Below, in pieces: positions 10,077-18,330 of a stretch of 64,000 nt of DNA. The stretch is from Lewinella sp050633125. GTDB taxonomy: Bacteria; Bacteroidota; Bacteroidia; Chitinophagales; Saprospiraceae. The notes beneath the pieces were generated by a model. The model did not search any database, had not been told where the DNA came from, and saw nothing but the letters and a program-made list of their open reading frames with translations. The position numbers and the translations under genes are program-made. The stretch's first letter is position 1; each line of letters opens with the position of its first letter. The stretch lies in NCBI RefSeq assembly GCF_050633125.1, contig NZ_JBOEFX010000084.1:1-64000 (forward strand). Reading direction: 5' to 3'.

Positions 10077-10112
10077 TTCTACTCCTCCCAAAGAGCAACA
10101 ATCCCTAATATA

Positions 10113-10129
10113 TACCTAACTGTTAGGTA
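10113..10129. promoter_or_regulatory. Perfect 17-base palindrome upstream of the iron-type cluster
   Basis: TACCTAACTGTTAGGTA is a perfect inverted repeat about a central T. It lies about 37 bases beyond the -33 element of the cluster promoter. Its size suits a dimeric regulator. It does not look like a classical Fur box. The operator role is inferred from symmetry and position only. Confidence 0.45.
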
Positions 10130-10248
10130 GCTTTGATCGGCAGAAAACGTAATATGAACTTTGGCATAGCTGGTTACTCTGCAATATCCAGTCGATTTTC
10201 TGCCGGGCAGCTCTGGAGGATGCCTTCGGCAAAGCCCAGCTCACTGTT

Positions 10249-11802
10249 CTACGTTTTTTCCTCACGCGCCATAAATTTCCGACGGATAACTTCTTGCACC
10301 GGAATCCCCTCTATTTTGCTTTCCAGCCACGAAATGATATCCAGATAAAGGAAAGGGCGGCGCACAAATGGTCTACCTTCTAATTTGGAGAGGGTATCTT
10401 TTAGGCGAACAAACTCTATATGCAGCTCATCCGTCCTGATGCGAGGTGTCTTACGAATAAAGAAAAAGATTTCTTTTTGAACCTCATTCAGTTCTTCCTG
10501 CTTAGCCAGGAAGCGGTAGACAGATTTCACCTGATACTCTACCAACTGGCGATTACCTAATTCAAAGTGGGCGATAAGATTAAGAATACGAGCAAAACTC
10601 TGAATGTCTTCCCGGTAATCAGGGTTTTTCTGATTAATAATCAGATTGAGGTAATCAATGGCTTTACTGTTATTTCCGCTACCAAAATAAAGACAGGCTA
10701 TACGGTAATAAAAGACCAATACCCGGCGGTTATCCCAGTAATAAGTTTCCTCCTCTATGATCTTCATGAGTGGTTCCACCAACACAATTCCCTCGGTAAA
10801 AGTACCTTGTAAAAAGTGGAATTTTATTTGATGAATATACCAGAACAAGTAATAGAGGCCCTCTATATTCTTGTTTTTGCTCATGTCGTACTGGTCAGGA
10901 AAAGCCTCCAATATTTGCATGACTTCACAAAAGCGCTGGTACTGCAAGGTATTAAAGAGCGCATTCAACAACTTGTGCAAGCCCTTTAGATATTCCGCAG
11001 GGTGAAGTCGTATAGAATTCGGAGAACCATCAAACAAGGCTAGCCAACGCTCACTGTAACGGAAACATTGCGGAAAATCCTGGCGCATGTGGTGATACCA
11101 ATAATGAGCTTTGCTATGATAAACTTTGCTCCAGAAATCCAATTCGTGATAATCAACATTTGGAAGTTGTGCATCAAAAGTTACTTGTGCAAAATCATAC
11201 TCTTTTTGATTGCGCACGTATCCCACCTTTAGGTAAAGAGCATACATTTGTAAACTCAGGTTGGAAAATTGATTCGTACGATGTAAAAGCTCAGTAAGCT
11301 CTGCCGCCTCTTGGCTCAAAGCATCTGCCCGTCCTTCCATGCTCCCCGTAACATACTGGCCTTCAATTCTTTTTTCAAATTCTAAAATTTCCAGCGTTAG
11401 CGTATCAAATTTAGCTAGGCGCGCTTTTTGTTTTGCCTTATCCAAAATATCAAGCGCTTGCTGGTACAAGCCTTTATTATAGAGAACCCGAGCATAATCA
11501 ATAGCCTCTCTGATCTCAATATCTTCATTGTAATTTTTACTCAGTAATCGCAGACTAGTAAGCAATTGCTTATAAAGATGTGCTTTGAGATTACTCAATT
11601 GAGTCTTCTTAATATCCGGTATTTTCTTTAGCAGTGTAGGCTCATCATACTCCTGGTGTTTATCCAAATGATCAAAGAGCTGAAGAAAGAGAATATCATT
11701 AGACGACTGGTTTCGTTTAACAAATAAACGAAAGTGTCGCTTTTCTGCTCTGGTTAGCGAAAGAATCAGTTGGAGTAAATCATCTGTTTTCTGCTTTGGC
11801 AT
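10249..11802 (-). CDS. Uncharacterised helical/TPR-like protein, paralogue of the 59.9 kb gene
   Basis: I do not recognise a named family. The 517-residue protein has no signal peptide or membrane segment and is rich in helix-forming and aromatic residues. Residues 1-35 (LLQLILSLTRAEKRHFRLFV) and the block near 100 (LYNKGLYQQALDILDKAKQK) are strikingly like the 59947-61446 product (LIKSLSKSEKRYFTLDAKK; LFERKLYEQAENRLSEAKDL). The second block looks like a TPR helix pair. Overall length and order of the helices also agree, so the two are paralogues about 49 kb apart. Similar proteins seem to be multi-copy in Saprospiria, as far as I recall. It starts 161 bases from the divergent leuA gene. It is probably a cytosolic scaffold or regulator; there is no firm function. 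Confidence 0.75.
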   Translation of the reverse strand: MPKQKTDDLLQLILSLTRAEKRHFRLFVKRNQSSNDILFLQLFDHLDKHQEYDEPTLLKKIPDIKKTQLSNLKAHLYKQLLTSLRLLSKNYNEDIEIREAIDYARVLYNKGLYQQALDILDKAKQKARLAKFDTLTLEILEFEKRIEGQYVTGSMEGRADALSQEAAELTELLHRTNQFSNLSLQMYALYLKVGYVRNQKEYDFAQVTFDAQLPNVDYHELDFWSKVYHSKAHYWYHHMRQDFPQCFRYSERWLALFDGSPNSIRLHPAEYLKGLHKLLNALFNTLQYQRFCEVMQILEAFPDQYDMSKNKNIEGLYYLFWYIHQIKFHFLQGTFTEGIVLVEPLMKIIEEETYYWDNRRVLVFYYRIACLYFGSGNNSKAIDYLNLIINQKNPDYREDIQSFARILNLIAHFELGNRQLVEYQVKSVYRFLAKQEELNEVQKEIFFFIRKTPRIRTDELHIEFVRLKDTLSKLEGRPFVRRPFLYLDIISWLESKIEGIPVQEVIRRKFMAREEKT

Positions 11803-11915
11803 TGTAATTTTACCTTTACTAAACCCCTGATAAACAATATTTTAAATCAAAAACAAGTCTAATAGCATCTTGTACTACTTGACTATTTTAACTATCGAAG
11901 ATAGCCATATCCAAA

Positions 11916-11923
11916 TATCTTTG
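11916..11923 (+). promoter_or_regulatory. -7 element of the leu operon promoter
   Basis: TATCTTTG matches TAnnTTTG, 40 bases before the leuA ATG at 11964. The T-rich ATTTTAAC about 22 bases upstream is a weak -33 candidate. The short leader contains no Leu-codon-rich reading frame and no attenuator hairpin that I can see. Confidence 0.5.
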
Positions 11924-11963
11924 AATTATACAAACATACAAACTTAGAATTATTTCTATTCCT

Positions 11964-13124
11964 ATGGCAACAGAGCATATTTTTATCTTCGACACCACCT
12001 TGCGCGATGGCGAGCAAGTTCCTGGCTGTAAATTAGCCACTCCGCAAAAAATAGAAATTGCGCTACAGCTGGAAGCCCTAGGGGTAGATATCATCGAAGC
12101 TGGCTTCCCGATTTCAAGCCCCGGAGATTTCAACTCCGTAGTTGAAATCAGTAAAGTGATTAAGAATGCCCGTATTTGCGCCCTATCCAGAGCAGTAGAC
12201 GCCGACATCAAGCGAGCTGCAGAAGCTTTGGTTTATGCCAAGCATCCGCGTATTCATACGGGTATTGGTACTTCACAATCTCATATCCAGCATAAGCTGC
12301 GTTCTACCCAGGATAAAATCCTGGAACGGGCGATCCATGCTGTAAAATATGCAAAGAAGTTTGTAGAAGACATAGAATTCTACGCAGAGGATGCAGGACG
12401 CACAGATAACGAATACCTTGCACGAGTTTGCGAAGCTGTAATCAAAGCAGGTGCTACCGTACTGAACATTCCAGATACAACAGGCTATTGCCTTCCCGAA
12501 GAATATGGTGCAAAAATTGCTTTCCTCAGAGATAATGTAAAAGGCATCGAAAACGTCGTATTGTCTACCCACTGCCACAATGACCTTGGTCTGGCAACTG
12601 CTAATTCCATTGCAGGCATTCAGCATGGCGCTCGGCAGATCGAATGTACCATTAATGGCGTAGGCGAAAGAGCTGGCAATACCTCCTTGGAAGAAGTCGT
12701 CATGATTATGCGTCAGCACCCTTATCTAAACCTGGACTCGAAGGTCAATTCCAAGTTACTCAACCAAACCAGCCGTTTGGTGAGTGAAAGTATGGGTATG
12801 CCAGTACAACCTAACAAAGCTATTGTAGGAGCCAATGCTTTTGCTCACTCTAGCGGTATTCACCAGGATGGTGTCATCAAGCGCAGGGATACTTACGAAA
12901 TCATTGATCCCAAAGAAGTGGGTGTTGATACCAGTAAGATTGTGCTCACCGCCCGTAGTGGCCGTGCAGCCTTGGCCTACCGTTTTAAAAACATCGGCCA
13001 CAACCTGAGCAAAGTAGAATTGGACATTGCTTATGCCCAATTTGTACAAGTTGCTGACGTCAAGAAGGAAGTCAATGATGAGGATTTGGAAGAAATCCTT
13101 AAGCGCGAGCAGATAACAGCATAG
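11964..13124 (+). CDS. leuA: 2-isopropylmalate synthase, short form
   Basis: LeuA condenses acetyl-CoA with 2-ketoisovalerate, the first committed step of leucine synthesis in the cytosol. The DRE-TIM barrel is complete: FDTTLRDGEQVPGCKL near residue 9 with the catalytic Arg-Asp, EAGFPISSPGDF, and the metal ligands in STHCHNDLGLATANS near residue 203. At 386 residues it lacks the roughly 120-residue C-terminal leucine-binding domain of classical LeuA, so leucine feedback through that domain is not possible. Bacteroidota LeuA is often of this length. It starts the leuA-leuC-leuD-leuB series, which supports this assignment over homocitrate or citramalate synthase. Confidence 0.93.
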   Translation: MATEHIFIFDTTLRDGEQVPGCKLATPQKIEIALQLEALGVDIIEAGFPISSPGDFNSVVEISKVIKNARICALSRAVDADIKRAAEALVYAKHPRIHTGIGTSQSHIQHKLRSTQDKILERAIHAVKYAKKFVEDIEFYAEDAGRTDNEYLARVCEAVIKAGATVLNIPDTTGYCLPEEYGAKIAFLRDNVKGIENVVLSTHCHNDLGLATANSIAGIQHGARQIECTINGVGERAGNTSLEEVVMIMRQHPYLNLDSKVNSKLLNQTSRLVSESMGMPVQPNKAIVGANAFAHSSGIHQDGVIKRRDTYEIIDPKEVGVDTSKIVLTARSGRAALAYRFKNIGHNLSKVELDIAYAQFVQVADVKKEVNDEDLEEILKREQITA

Positions 13125-13181
13125 TACTTCCTGATAGGACATTGAGTCCTCGTATTCATTAAAAAAACCTAACCAATAATA

Positions 13182-14588
13182 ATGGCTAAGACTTTGTTTG
13201 ACAAAATTTGGGATCGCCACGTAGTGAAAACCATCGAAGGAGATCAACAAATTTTGTACATCGATCGCCACTTTATCCACGAGGTCACCAGTCCGCAAGC
13301 ATTTGCTGGCCTTCGTGAGCGTGGATTGCCGGTATTTCGTCCAGCACAAACCATTGCTACGGCTGATCACAACGTACCAACTATCAACCAGCATTTACCT
13401 ATTGAAGAGCCGCTTTCGCGGAAACAGGTAGATGCCCTTACTCAGAACTGTGCCGAATTCGGCGTCAACCTTTACGGGTTGGGCCACAAATACCAAGGTA
13501 TTGTCCATGTTATTGGCCCTGAGCTGGGTATTACGTTGCCCGGTATGACCATTGTTTGCGGAGATAGCCACACCAGTACCCACGGTGCTTTTGGTGGTAT
13601 TGCCTTCGGCATTGGAACCAGCCAGGTAGAACAAGTGATGGCCACCCAGTGCGTCTTGCAGCGCAAGCCTAAGAAAATGCGTATTTCCGTTGATGGAGAA
13701 CTGGCACCTGGGGTTGTCGCCAAAGACATCATTCTCTATATTATTGCCCAACTAGGTGTAGGTGGAGGCACTGGCTACTTTGTAGAGTATGCGGGCTCTG
13801 CTATTCGCAACCTCAGCATGGAAGGCCGGATGACCATTTGCAATATGAGTATTGAGATGGGCGCTCGTGGAGGATTGATTGCACCAGACGAGACTACATT
13901 TGCTTATGTAAAAGGCCGCGAATTTGCCCCTAAGGATGCAGATTGGGACAAGCAACTTGCCTATTGGAAATCCCTCCCCACTGACACGGAAGCTACTTTT
14001 GATAAAGAATACAATTTCCGGGCCGAAGACATTCAGCCCATGATCACTTACGGCACCAACCCTGGCATGGGGATGGGCGTAGCGGCACAGATTCCGGAGC
14101 AAGCTAAAGCCGGAGAAAGTGAAGCAACCTTTCAGAAATCACTGACCTACATGGATGTCCAGCCCGGTCAGTCGCTATTGGGCCAACGCATTGATTATGT
14201 GTTTATCGGTTCCTGTACCAATTCTCGCATGGAAGACTTGCGGATGGCTGCTGCCTTAATTGAAGGGCAAAAAGTCGCTTCCCATGTCAAAGCTATGATT
14301 GTACCCGGTTCGCAGCAAATAGCACTACAAGCGCAGGCGGAAGGCTTAGATAAGGTATTCATCGCTGCTGGTTTTGAGTTTCGTCAAGCGGGCTGCTCCG
14401 CATGCCTTGGTATGAACGAAGACAAGGTGCCCGCAGGCATGTACTGTGTTTCTACCAGCAATCGCAACTTCGAAGGACGGCAAGGCCCCGGAGCACGCAC
14501 TATCTTGGCAAGCCCACTGACTGCTGCTGCCGCTGCCATTGCAGGTGAGATTGTAGATGTAAGTAAACAGGCGGGCGTATTGGCTTGA
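13182..14588 (+). CDS. leuC: 3-isopropylmalate dehydratase, large subunit
   Basis: With LeuD this aconitase-type enzyme isomerises 2-isopropylmalate to 3-isopropylmalate. It is 468 residues, the family length. It begins AKTLFDKIWDRHVV and has the conserved GDSHTSTHGAFGG block. The three Fe-S ligand cysteines lie in GSCTNSRMEDLR (near residue 345) and GCSACLGMNEDK (near 404), followed by STSNRNFEGRQGPGARTIL. It lies 57 bases after leuA. The leuC-leuD gap holds a strong hairpin, which may reduce read-through or set mRNA stability. Confidence 0.97.
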   Translation: MAKTLFDKIWDRHVVKTIEGDQQILYIDRHFIHEVTSPQAFAGLRERGLPVFRPAQTIATADHNVPTINQHLPIEEPLSRKQVDALTQNCAEFGVNLYGLGHKYQGIVHVIGPELGITLPGMTIVCGDSHTSTHGAFGGIAFGIGTSQVEQVMATQCVLQRKPKKMRISVDGELAPGVVAKDIILYIIAQLGVGGGTGYFVEYAGSAIRNLSMEGRMTICNMSIEMGARGGLIAPDETTFAYVKGREFAPKDADWDKQLAYWKSLPTDTEATFDKEYNFRAEDIQPMITYGTNPGMGMGVAAQIPEQAKAGESEATFQKSLTYMDVQPGQSLLGQRIDYVFIGSCTNSRMEDLRMAAALIEGQKVASHVKAMIVPGSQQIALQAQAEGLDKVFIAAGFEFRQAGCSACLGMNEDKVPAGMYCVSTSNRNFEGRQGPGARTILASPLTAAAAAIAGEIVDVSKQAGVLA

Positions 14589-14627
14589 TAGGGATTTGAA
14601 CCACCTAAGGAGGGGGTTTATTTTGAA

Positions 14628-14706
14628 CCATATAAGAGATTATAAGGACATTTAAGATTAAATCATGATTCTGGTAGGTTTTGACTTTGTCAAAACCTAC
14701 CAGAAT
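14628..14706. repeat. Dispersed GAACCATA motif plus perfect 18-bp hairpin between leuC and leuD
   Basis: 14627-14660 reads GAACCATATAAGAGATTATA then AGGACATTTAAG. The same motif recurs near 16498, 18043-18115 and, inverted, near 52528-52575. It is followed by a perfect inverted repeat, 14668-14685 with 14689-14706 (ATTCTGGTAGGTTTTGAC), with a 3-base loop. The hairpin lies 13 bases before the leuD ATG, inside the operon. Confidence 0.75.
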
Positions 14707-14718
14707 TCAATATAAAAA

Positions 14719-15306
14719 TTGTTTATGCAAGCATTTACGACTATAAAAAGCACGGCCATTCCACTTCCTATTGAGGATGTGGATACGGATCAGATTATTC
14801 CGGCGCGCTTTTTGAAAGCAACCACTCGGGAGGGATTCGGTGACAACCTTTTCTGTGACTGGCGTTTTGATCGCGAGGGCCAGCCCAAGAAGGATTTTGT
14901 CCTCAACAATCCTACTTACCGAGGGGAAATTCTTGTGGCAGGAAAAAACTTTGGCTGTGGATCGAGTCGCGAGCATGCTGCCTGGGCCATTGGCGACTAT
15001 GGGTTGCGCGTTGTTGTTTCCAGCTTTTTTGCGGATATATTCCGTGGTAATGCCTTGAATAATGGTATTCTACCAGTAGTGGTAAGTCCTGATTTTTTAG
15101 ATCAAATTTTCCAGGCTATCGAACAAGACCCTGGTGCTACCTTTACGGTTTCTCTTGAAGATCAGAATTTTCAAATTGATGCCAACGGTGCCAGTGCTAC
15201 TTTTGACATTGATCCTTACAAAAAGAATTGCCTTCTGAAAGGCTATGATGACATCGACTTCCTATTGAGTCAGCAGGAAGAAATAGAAGCTTATGAAAAA
15301 GTATAA
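14719..15306 (+). CDS. leuD: 3-isopropylmalate dehydratase, small subunit
   Basis: LeuD is the small swivelling subunit of isopropylmalate isomerase. The 195-residue product has the family's landmarks: PLPIEDVDTDQIIPARFLKA at about 13-32, FGDNLFCDWRFD, GKNFGCGSSREHAAWAIGDY near residue 75-94, and FADIFRGNALNNGILPV. I use the ATG at 14719, just after the intercistronic hairpin; the next in-frame Met adds nothing. The 3' end overlaps leuB by 14 bases, so the two are translationally coupled. Confidence 0.96.
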   Translation: MFMQAFTTIKSTAIPLPIEDVDTDQIIPARFLKATTREGFGDNLFCDWRFDREGQPKKDFVLNNPTYRGEILVAGKNFGCGSSREHAAWAIGDYGLRVVVSSFFADIFRGNALNNGILPVVVSPDFLDQIFQAIEQDPGATFTVSLEDQNFQIDANGASATFDIDPYKKNCLLKGYDDIDFLLSQQEEIEAYEKV

Positions 15307-16411
15307 AATTGCCGTCCTTTCGGGAGACGGAATAGGACCAGAGGTGGTTGCTCAAGCTATAAAGGTACTAGATGCTGTTGGCCAACGCTATGGTCACACC
15401 TTTAGATACTGCCATGCCTTGGTAGGGGCTATTGCTATTGATCAAACCGGCGACCCGCTGCCGGAAGAGACCATAGCGACCTGCTTAGAGTCTGATGCTG
15501 TTTTGTTTGGCTCTATCGGCCATCCAAAATACGATAACGATCCCAGTGCCAAAGTACGTCCCGAGCAAGGGTTGTTGAAACTGCGGAAGACGCTGGGCTT
15601 GTACGCAAACTTGCGTCCTGTAACCATCTATCCCAGCTTGCGTGATTTGTGTCCCTTGCGGCCAGAGCGCGTAGAAGGTGTAGATATGTTAATCGTGCGG
15701 GAGCTGACTGGCGGCATTTATTTTGGCGAACGAGGTAGAAGTGAAGATAAGCTAACGGCTTTTGACACCTGTACATATTCCGCATACGAGATTGAGCGTA
15801 TTGCCCGGATCGGCTTCCAAGAAGCGATGAACCGCCGTAAGCAGCTCATGCTGGTAGACAAAGCCAATGTACTGGAATCAAGCCGACTATGGCGGGAAGT
15901 AGTGCAAAAAATGGCCCCAGAGTATCCTGAGGTAACGGTCAACTATATGTTTGTGGATAACGCCGCTATGCAGCTCATCCTCTATCCGGCACAATTCGAC
16001 GTTATTATTACCAGCAATATGTTTGGTGATATTCTTTCTGATGCATCCAGTGTATTAGCTGGCTCGCTGGGTATGCTGCCCTCGTCTTCTGTAGGGAGCC
16101 ATACTTCCTTGTTTGAGCCCATTCACGGCTCTTATCCAGAGGCGGCTGGCGAAGATCGTGCCAACCCTTTGGCGACCATTCTGTCAGCAGCCATGCTTTT
16201 AGATAGCCTGGAACTCCACAAAGAAGCAGAGCAAGTCAGAGAGGCCGTAGCCCAAGTAATGGAAAAAGGGCTAGGGACGGAAGACCTGAAGCCTAAAATC
16301 AAATGTACTTGTTCTGAACTTGGTGACATCATCGCCGATATCGTAGAAGACACCGAAAATCACAGTCTGCGCATCCAAAAAATCAGTGATCGCATATCGA
16401 CGATTATTTAG
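15293..16411 (+). CDS. leuB: 3-isopropylmalate dehydrogenase
   Basis: LeuB oxidises and decarboxylates 3-isopropylmalate to 2-ketoisocaproate with NAD+. The 372-residue protein begins KKYKIAVLSGDGIGPEVV and has the substrate and metal-binding blocks LRKTLGLYANLRPV, RELTGGIYFGERGR, VDKANVLESSRLWREV, and DIITSNMFGDILSDASSVLAGS-type sequence, then the NAD site HGSYPEAAGEDRANP. The start overlaps leuD by 14 bases. It is the last gene of the operon, closed by a terminator 29 bases after the stop. The final aminotransferase is not in the window. Confidence 0.97.
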   Translation: MKKYKIAVLSGDGIGPEVVAQAIKVLDAVGQRYGHTFRYCHALVGAIAIDQTGDPLPEETIATCLESDAVLFGSIGHPKYDNDPSAKVRPEQGLLKLRKTLGLYANLRPVTIYPSLRDLCPLRPERVEGVDMLIVRELTGGIYFGERGRSEDKLTAFDTCTYSAYEIERIARIGFQEAMNRRKQLMLVDKANVLESSRLWREVVQKMAPEYPEVTVNYMFVDNAAMQLILYPAQFDVIITSNMFGDILSDASSVLAGSLGMLPSSSVGSHTSLFEPIHGSYPEAAGEDRANPLATILSAAMLLDSLELHKEAEQVREAVAQVMEKGLGTEDLKPKIKCTCSELGDIIADIVEDTENHSLRIQKISDRISTII

Positions 16412-16439
16412 ATTAAGAAAAACGATTTGAGAATTTTTG

Positions 16440-16475
16440 AAAACGGGGCTTCGGAGACGAGGCTTCGTTTTTTTT
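16440..16475 (+). terminator. Terminator of the leu operon
   Basis: Fourteen-base arms with three G-T wobbles (16440-16453 AAAACGGGGCTTCG with 16458-16471), GAGA loop and eight T residues. Confidence 0.85.
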
Positions 16476-16494
16476 GTTTTTTCACCACCAAGGT

Positions 16495-16640
16495 TTTTGA
16501 ACCATATTGAGGAATTACATTGGGGCCATGCCATCGTTCCTCGGCACCGGGCTGCTTGTCGCTATCGCTTCCGTACATCCCTTGTCCTCCTCGTCCCTCC
16601 GGCGAGCTTCGGCCTGTTGGCCTGCGCATTGATCAACCAA
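16495..16640 (+). repeat. Dispersed GGGGCCATGCC intergenic repeat, copy 1
   Basis: It starts with GAACCATA, then TTGGGGCCATGCC, CGGCACCGGGCTG, and a block with CCTCCGGCGAGCTTCGGCCT and GTTGGCCTGCGC. The same blocks in the same order occur at 52204-52360, with extra sequence inserted. Both copies lie in gene-free DNA and carry no plausible gene. No transposase or flanking duplication was seen. Confidence 0.7.
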
Positions 16641-16787
16641 CCTAACCTTATGTTTTACTTCGCTGTTACTTCTTGGTCGCGTAGCGAAACCTGTTTTTTG
16701 CCCTCAGGTTAGATACCCTATGTATATGGGGATTTCATCTTCCATCGTCTAGTAAAGCTGTCAAAGGTGACCGTTACTTAAAATTGC

Positions 16788-16827
16788 GTCTTTATACACC
16801 TTTAAATATTTAAAGGTGTATAAAGAC
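16788..16827. promoter_or_regulatory. Perfect 40-base palindrome in the leader of the 16.9 kb gene
   Basis: Left arm GTCTTTATACACCTTTAAAT is followed directly by its exact reverse complement, with no spacer. The palindrome ends 31 bases before the ATG at 16859. As RNA it would form a 17-18 bp hairpin right before the start codon; as DNA it could be an operator or cruciform. There is no T-run, so it is not a classical terminator. Confidence 0.7.
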
Positions 16828-16858
16828 ACCGGCATTCCGGCAATAAGCGCAAGTCAAA

Positions 16859-18010
16859 ATGAAAGCATTAGCAACAACAATAACTCTTTTCTCTTTGGGG
16901 ATCAGCAGCCTTTTCGGACAGTTCACGTCGGTAAATTACGATATCGAAAAAAACTACTTCAATGAAGGGCAGGCCCTACCTGCTGAGAAACCACTGGTTT
17001 TTACGGGTGAAGTTCCTACTGGTGTTGATCTGATTGCTATTCGTATTCTCCCTGCAAAAAATGGCAAGAGCCCACTCTACGAGACAACCTGGATAGATTT
17101 TGACAACGAAAAGAATCGAACCTACAGTCTCAGCGCCAACTATCCTTTACGTGCTTCTGCTCAGTATGACATCCAATTCGACTTTTATACCAGTATTGAC
17201 CAGTCTGATATGCAAGCTTTGGCCGAACGTGTAATGTCCCAAACGGATGCTTACCTGGCGGCCAGCTTCAAAACTGACGGCAATGGCATAAAAGCTACAG
17301 ACAAACCTGACAAGATGGTGACCGAACTGGAAGAGCTTATCCGCGAGGCACTACGTGAGTACCGTTTCAAGAGTGACCAATCGGCGGTTCAACTTTCGGG
17401 AGCTATTGAGCAGCAGTTGGCAAGTATGGCTACTTTAGCAACTCCTAAAAAAGAAGGAGCTGCTGAGGAGACAAACTCGACGTTGCTTAGCGCTATCAAG
17501 AGCGCACAAGCGAGTGTTCGCAAAGAAGTAGAAGGGATCATGAATAAATCATGGAGTAAACTGGCCTTCACCCGCTACGTAGACGATTACCCGACGACTG
17601 ACAAGAAGGGTTCCTTTGCTTTAAATGTGGGATATGGATTGGTTTACCTAGACGATAAAAACGATAACATTTCGTACGACAATTCGCCTTATGCAGGCCT
17701 GTCATTTCCTTTAAGCAACAGTACTATTGCTCCTCGTTTTTTAAGAAATGCCTCGGTAAGCATGGGCGTCTTTCTTAACAACCTTAATGATGACAAAGGC
17801 AACGAAATTAGTGGTTTGCTTGTCGGACGGCCTTTATATTTGGGGCTAGACTATAAGCTTTTTGAGTTTGTACACTTCAATATGGGAGCTACTTTCCTTG
17901 AAAAGACGACCGCCGCTACCGCTACAGAGCCCGAGTTTAAGGATGCTTACATCCGTCCGTTCGTAGGCTTGAGCGCGAAGATTGATTTATCGATTGGCTT
18001 GGGAAAATAG
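16859..18010 (+). CDS. Exported protein of unknown function
   Basis: I do not recognise the family. The 383-residue product has a signal peptide (MKALATTITLFSLGISSLFG, cleavage after GQ). A beta-rich segment follows (about 25-120), then a helical stretch (about 150-235) rich in Ala, Glu and Ser, and a C-terminal part (about 245-383) with alternating strands (FALNVGYGLVYLDD, LYLGLDYKLFEFVHFNMGAT, VGLSAKIDLSIGLGK) that looks like half of an outer-membrane beta-barrel. It is monocistronic between the leu operon and a serine hydrolase gene, behind the perfect 40-base palindrome. It is probably a periplasm-facing outer-membrane protein; this is inferred from the layout only. Confidence 0.7.
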   Translation: MKALATTITLFSLGISSLFGQFTSVNYDIEKNYFNEGQALPAEKPLVFTGEVPTGVDLIAIRILPAKNGKSPLYETTWIDFDNEKNRTYSLSANYPLRASAQYDIQFDFYTSIDQSDMQALAERVMSQTDAYLAASFKTDGNGIKATDKPDKMVTELEELIREALREYRFKSDQSAVQLSGAIEQQLASMATLATPKKEGAAEETNSTLLSAIKSAQASVRKEVEGIMNKSWSKLAFTRYVDDYPTTDKKGSFALNVGYGLVYLDDKNDNISYDNSPYAGLSFPLSNSTIAPRFLRNASVSMGVFLNNLNDDKGNEISGLLVGRPLYLGLDYKLFEFVHFNMGATFLEKTTAATATEPEFKDAYIRPFVGLSAKIDLSIGLGK

Positions 18011-18039
18011 ATTAGTGTTGCCTAGCTTTTTTTTTGAAC

Positions 18040-18240
18040 CATGTGAGGAAATGTAAGGGATTACAGGGGCAGGCTATACTAGTGAATCCCAAAAGAGATT
18101 ATAAGGTCACTTAAAAGAGGAGGTTATGCACTAGCGATGCGCAGTAGTGGCGGCCGAAGGCTGGCAGACCCAGGTTTTGCTGGGGCCGAGTGAATAACGA
18201 GCTACGAAGCGTAGCGGCCCCGCAAAAGGCGGGGCAGTGC
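18040..18240. repeat. Repeat-rich gap with dispersed motifs and GC hairpins
   Basis: 18042-18065 reads GAACCATGTGAGGAAATGTA, and 18090-18117 contains AGAGATTATAAGGTCACTTA, both versions of the GAACCATA family. The part from 18125 is GC-rich, unlike coding DNA here, and ends in two small palindromes: GCTACGAAGCGTAGC (18201-18215) and GCCCCGCAAAAGGCGGGGC (18217-18235). No gene is seen in 18011-18330. Confidence 0.6.
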
Positions 18241-18330
18241 CCATACAATCGTTTACAAAATCGCCTACCAAGTTTTAAAAATTACTTTGAGTGGTAGTCT
18301 TTTTCTATTTTTGGAAAAAATACTGCATCG

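Noticed and set aside
12756..13394. 212-codon minus-strand frame across the leuA-leuC junction
   Set aside because: It is antisense to two well-supported enzymes and of unlikely composition.
16437..16712. Plus-strand frame after leuB
   Set aside because: It begins in the terminator and runs through a dispersed non-coding repeat.
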